Assembly (NCBI GenBank): GCA_029339505.1
Contig: JAQISU010000026.1
Coordinates: 3,794,001 to 3,858,000, forward strand
Reading direction: 5' to 3'
DNA: 64,000 nucleotides
From: Unio delphinus
Lineage: Eukaryota > Mollusca > Bivalvia > Unionida > Unionidae
Part shown: positions 53,601-59,600 of the stretch, one piece after another
Layout: every line of letters begins with the position of its first letter
Position numbering within the stretch: the stretch's first letter is position 1
The notes under the pieces: model-generated
The model's database searches: none
Told to the model about the DNA's origin: nothing
What the model saw: only the letters and a program-made list of their open reading frames with translations
Position numbers and translations under genes: made by a program

Positions 53601-56600
53601 CCCTATGGCTTAGGTTACAGAGTAAGTAAGGTGTCATATTGGATATGGAGGCATCAAGCTGACATGATGTTCAGGAAGCTCCTAATGGCACTATGTAGGT
53701 TAGACTAATACATAAGTGTACCTGTATAAATTGGGTGTTGCATGCCTAGCAGTATTGTATGGGTTAGAATGCTGTATAAATAATAATAGTAATAATGAAG
53801 ACTTTGTGTAGCACCTAATCTTTAGAAGCTCTAAGCGCTTTACACCATCTATAATGATATGACTACACTACAGAAAAACAAATGACAAAAACAATGAAAT
53901 TGGAAAACATAAAAACATATAAGATACAAAACATTATTAGGTCTCTAAGTTTGTACCTGCAGTCGAAAAAGGTAAGTTTTAAGAGCATTCTTAAAAGGGT
54001 TCACTGTGTCTTTGTGTCTAATTTCAATGGGCAATTCGTTCCACATCGCAGAGCCCTGATATGCAAAAGAATGTTGTCCATATGACTTAGTTTTCACAGT
54101 AGGTTCATGAAACTGGATTCTTGGGTACTGAGGCACTAAGCTGTGCGTTGTACATAGGAAGTGCCTAGTGGCTCTATGCAGGTTAAGAAACAAGACAATG
54201 TTCCTATTTCTGATGGCTGATAATGCAACAACTATTGTTAACCCACTGCAATCAAAGGAAAATGGTGAGTCAGGTTCATGTCAGAACAGGGCTATCATGA
54301 TTATATTCAGTTCTTGAGATTGGGATGTGGATGGGGTACAGGATATTAATCAACATAGCCAATCCATAATTCTGATATGCAAGATGATAATTGAATGCCA
54401 ATTTTGAATAAGTTGCACAATGTAGATTGGCTGTCTGCCTGGTCTTGCCCATGCACTAAATCTTTAAGACAAAATAGTGCAGACAATATATACAGGTGTA
54501 ATGCAGCACATTTAATGCTTTATGAACTTCTTCTGAGTTCATATAGAATTCTGAATGATCAATTCAAAAACTTACTCTTATGTCGTAGTTACATAGAAGC
54601 TATCTTTTGTAGAATATGGTCTGTGGGAATATAGGGATGCTAATAAAAATGAAAAAAAAAATCAACAAATTATTAATTTTTTCGGAGGAAATATACTGAA
54701 AACACATAATCCGAATGCGTGTAAGGTGTAATTTAGGTTTTAAAAAAAAGTGTAATGGTTGGCATGTATGTACAACATTGCAATCTGCCAGATCAGACAA
54801 AAATAAACTTACCAGGAACAACATGATCCAGGTAGACAGCAAGCAAAAAGTACAGAACAGAATCCAACAATAACATCATAAGAGGTGCAATGAGGGGGAA
54901 TTCCCCCTGTGTAGCTGTCTCAAAGTTCATTTCTCCAATAATATCAAGAAAAATGCCCTGCAACAGAAGAAGAAAAAAAAATTGATCAATTCTATAGACA
55001 GCCCAAATTAAAGAAAACCATGTATGTCACTTTCTTACATCTTGGTTTGGATCCTCAATGAAGAGGTTTACCATTTTACATGAATAGCCCCCATACATGC
55101 TTGGATACCTCAATGAAGAGGTTTACCATTTTACATGTATAGCCCCCATACATGCTTGGATACCTCAATGAAGAGGTTTACCATTTTACATGTATAGCCC
55201 CCATACATGCTTGGATACCGCAATGAAGAGGTTTACCATTTTACCTGTATAGACCCCATACATGCTTGGATACCGCAATGAAGAGGTTTACCATTTTACA
55301 TGTATAGCCCCCATACATGCTTGGATACCTCAATGAAGAGGTTTACCATTTTACATGTATAGCCCCCATACATGCTTGGATACCTCAATGAAGAGGTTTA
55401 CCATTTTACATGTATAGCCACCATACATGCTTGGATACTGCAATGAAGAGGTTTACCATTTTACCTGTATAGACCCCATACATGCTTGGATACTTCAAAG
55501 AAGTTGTTATGAATATACCATCCATACATACTGGATACATCACATTCTGTGCTTACCAAGTTACCAATATACCATCGATACGTCATCAAATAAGAGTCTT
55601 ACCAAGTTACAAATATACCATCATTACATACTGGATACATCATATTAGGGGCCTTACTAAATTACCAGCATACAGACCCATACCTACAGAATAATAATAA
55701 TAATAATGATGAGGACTTTGTATAGCGCCTAATCTTTAGAAGCTCTAAGTGCTTTACACCATCTATAATAATATGACTACACTAAAGAAACACAAATGAC
55801 AAAAACAATGAAATTGGAAAACATAAAAACATGCTGAAAACATAAGATACAAAACATTATTTGGTCTCTAAGTTTGTTCATGCAGTCGAAAAAGGTGAGT
55901 TTTACGAGTACTCTTAAAAGGGACCACTGTGTCTTTGTGTCTAATTTCAATTGGCAATTCATTCCACATTGCCGAGCCCTGGTATGCAAAAGAACGTTGT
56001 CCATATGACTTCGTTTTCATAGTAGGAACAATGAGTATATGATTGTCAGAAGAAGAACGTTAAGTATCTTGCTGGTGTATACACATGGGCGAGGCCAGAT
56101 AGGTATGTTGGACTGGAGTCTGTCATTGAAACATAGCACAGAGAACAAATTTTGTGTTTGATTCTGTATCGAATTGATAGCCAGTGTAGGGTACAGAGCA
56201 GTGGTGAAATGTGTTCTGATCGAGGTACTCTAAAGATGATCCGAGCAGCTGTATTTTGAACTTTTTGAAGTTTCTGGAGTAAATATTGTGATGAACCAGA
56301 CAGAATTGAATTACAATAGTCCAGTCTTGAAAGTACTAATGAACACACAAGTGTTTTAGTGGCATCAACTGAAAGATTTTTACCAGTGGAACTGATGCGT
56401 CTCAATTCAAGATATGCAGCCTTGCATATGTTCATGACATGTTGGTGCAATGTAAGAGTACTGTCTAGAGTAACGCCTAGGTTTTGTACTGACTGTGAGA
56501 ATTTAATGTTGGTGTTGCTGATATTTATTGTCTGAGGTAAAGGATGTGAATGAGAAAGTCTTTGTGTTGTGATCAGAATAGTCTCAGTTTTATCATCATT

Positions 56601-59600
56601 CATCTGCAGCTTGTTACATGTCATCCATGATTTCACATCAGAAATGCACCTCTCTACTCCATCGATGGCAGCGTCAATTTCACTTGGGATGCTAGACTTG
56701 TATATTTAAAGTGTCATCAGCATACGATTGGGGTGACACTGGGTGATGATCTATGACACTTAAGAGCGGCTGAGTGTACAGAATAAAGAGAACAGGACCA
56801 AGAACAGATCCCTGTGGAACACCACAACATACGTCAACTGGGCTGGAATGTATTCCATTTGCAGATATAATTTGTGTCCTGTTGACTAAGTAGGACTTAA
56901 ACCACTGTAAGGCTATATTCTGAATGCTAAATACATACTGGAGACGGTGAAGTAATATACCATGGTCTATTGTGTCAAATGCTGCAGATAAATCCAGGAG
57001 AGTGAGGACTGTAATCTTTCCATTATCCAAAGCAGAGAGAATGTCATTAAATACTTTCAGAAGAATAGTTTCTGTACTGTGGCAAGGGCGATATGCTGAC
57101 TGTACATTGCTAAAAAAAATGTTTGAATTCAAATGTGATACAAGTTGGGTTAGAACAACCTTTTATAAGATTTTTTATATGAATGGGAAATTAGAAACTG
57201 GGTGGTAGTTCTTTAAATCGTTATGGTCAAGTGTTGGTTTTTCAGCAGTGGGTTTATGATGGCAGTTTTTAAAAATGATGGGAATTCTCCCGATGAGAGA
57301 GATATTAATAACATCAGTTAGTAAAGGCAATATTAGGTCTAAGCACTCAAGCAGCAGTGATGTCGGAACTGGATCAAGTTCACGAGACTTTGGTGCACTT
57401 TTCATCACGATTGTCCATACTAAATCAATAGAAACACGTTCAAATGCTCCTAATGGTTGTCGCTGAAATGCTGCATCATAACTGTATGGTGACGAGTCAG
57501 TTGAAATTGTGCTGTCAAGCAAATCTCTAATGGTTTGTATTTTGTTACGGAAGAAATTTGCAAATTGGTCCAGAAGGTCTAGTGGAGAGAAGGTTGTTGG
57601 AAGTAGTGTACATTTGTTCCTTGACATTAGTTTGTTAATTATCTCGAAGAGCTCTTTGCAGCTGGAACTCTCAGTGATCTTAGTACTGTAGTGGGGTAAT
57701 TTGGCTAAATGGACTATGTATAGGGATTTTAGTTTAGTTTAAACCATATTTATTTGAGAAACTTTGTCAAATACAATTATAAACATGATTTGGGTAATTC
57801 AGTACAGAGCATAATCTATAAATAATCACAGAACGCTCTAGTTAATATGGATTACATACAATGGTAGGATCAATTAGATCAATGACAAAGCTATGCAGGT
57901 AATCGCTCGCATGAGTCGAACCATATATTGGAAAATCAAATATCAATAGACCAGTTGCTAAAATGTGATCATGAAGAATGAGGAATGGTTAAAAAGGATG
58001 AATAAAACAAAAATTATTGCATATCTTTTTTTAGGAACAAACAATATGCTTTGAATTAGTACAGTACACTAATGAACATAGACCCTAAGTGTGCTATGTG
58101 GCCAAGTGAATTATTTCTTTTATTTAAATTTTGAGAAATATGAAATACATGCATAACAAGAATACTATGTGACCCATTTCAATTATACTGATAATAGAGC
58201 AAATTTAATTGCTTACCGGGTACCATAATCCATATTTAAGTTGATGCAGTTTCAGTGATGTAATCCATATATAAGTCAATTTTGAGTACAAGACAAAGAC
58301 CTGACTTTCAAGTCAAAAGGTATGAACTTATTGGCTTAAAACAAATATGGATCTTGGTTATTTTGCAACTTACACCATTTGATACACTAATAGCAAGTGC
58401 CATCAAGCAATCAGTCAATATTTCTTTCTCAGTCATTCGTTTGCAATTTTACTGGATCCAGTTTTCAGTCCAATACAATATTCAAACCTTTGAGTACAAC
58501 ACAACTCATTTCTCTATATGCACATTAGTGGTCGAGTGGTCTAAAGCACTTTCCGTTATGGATCACTACCATCTCACCTCTGCTGCGTGAGTTCGAGTCA
58601 TAGATTCGGGTCATGTAGTTATGTGAGAAAGCTTGCCAGTAGCTTCTCGTGGGTCGGTGGTTCTTTCCGGGGGTTTTCCAGGGTTCTTCCTCCACCAATA
58701 ATACTGTATAGCCTATCGTGTGCTGAAAAATGGCGTTAAACCCTACAACAACAACAACTACATGCACATCAGTGAACAATGTGTCAAATGTTACCTAACA
58801 TATGTGGAACACATTACATTATGCATACGATACATATATGGAATTTGTGGATATATACATGTAGTTTCTTTAATGTTCTTGATGAAAATAAGCGGAATAG
58901 ACGATTATAATACAAGATTAGATTCTTTCATTTTATTATCAAATGAGCATTTTGTTTATCTATTTTACTGCAACATGCAGTGGAGGAGGTGCATATTCAA
59001 CACAAACTTATTTTATTTCTTAAGTTTTGGGGCATAAGGCCTATGGGAAATAAGTTTCACTATAGGTTTTGGAACAGGAAACAAAATTATTATTATATTG
59101 TCCCAGTATATGCGGTAAATATGGTAAACTCTGTTCTCCTTAATTTGTGGAAATAAGGAATGCCACCGGTACTAGAGAAATTAAAAGCTATTCAAATATG
59201 GTACCTAAAAAAAGTAAAGACATTTGCATGATCTGTTCATACTTTGAAGCTAACAATTCAACTGCAGACAAAGTCAGTATGCTGTAAATTAGCATAATAT
59301 TAAGATGAAACTGCATTGGAAATCGCTAGGAACAATATAGATTGTACTCCAAAATAACAGATAATGAAATAACCCTCATCAGTCTCACTGTACATACTCA
59401 CTTTTAAGTTGATTACACCTAAAACATATATCCTTATATTCTGTTATATAATGTGCATGCAAATCAGGGTCTAAGATGTTTATTTAATTGTTTACTCCCC
59501 ACAAACTGTGTAGATCTGCCAGCACATTATAACAACATATTGGGACTTGATGTATAAGCGAGTATATACGGTAACAAACTTAAAGGGTCTTAACTTAGCA

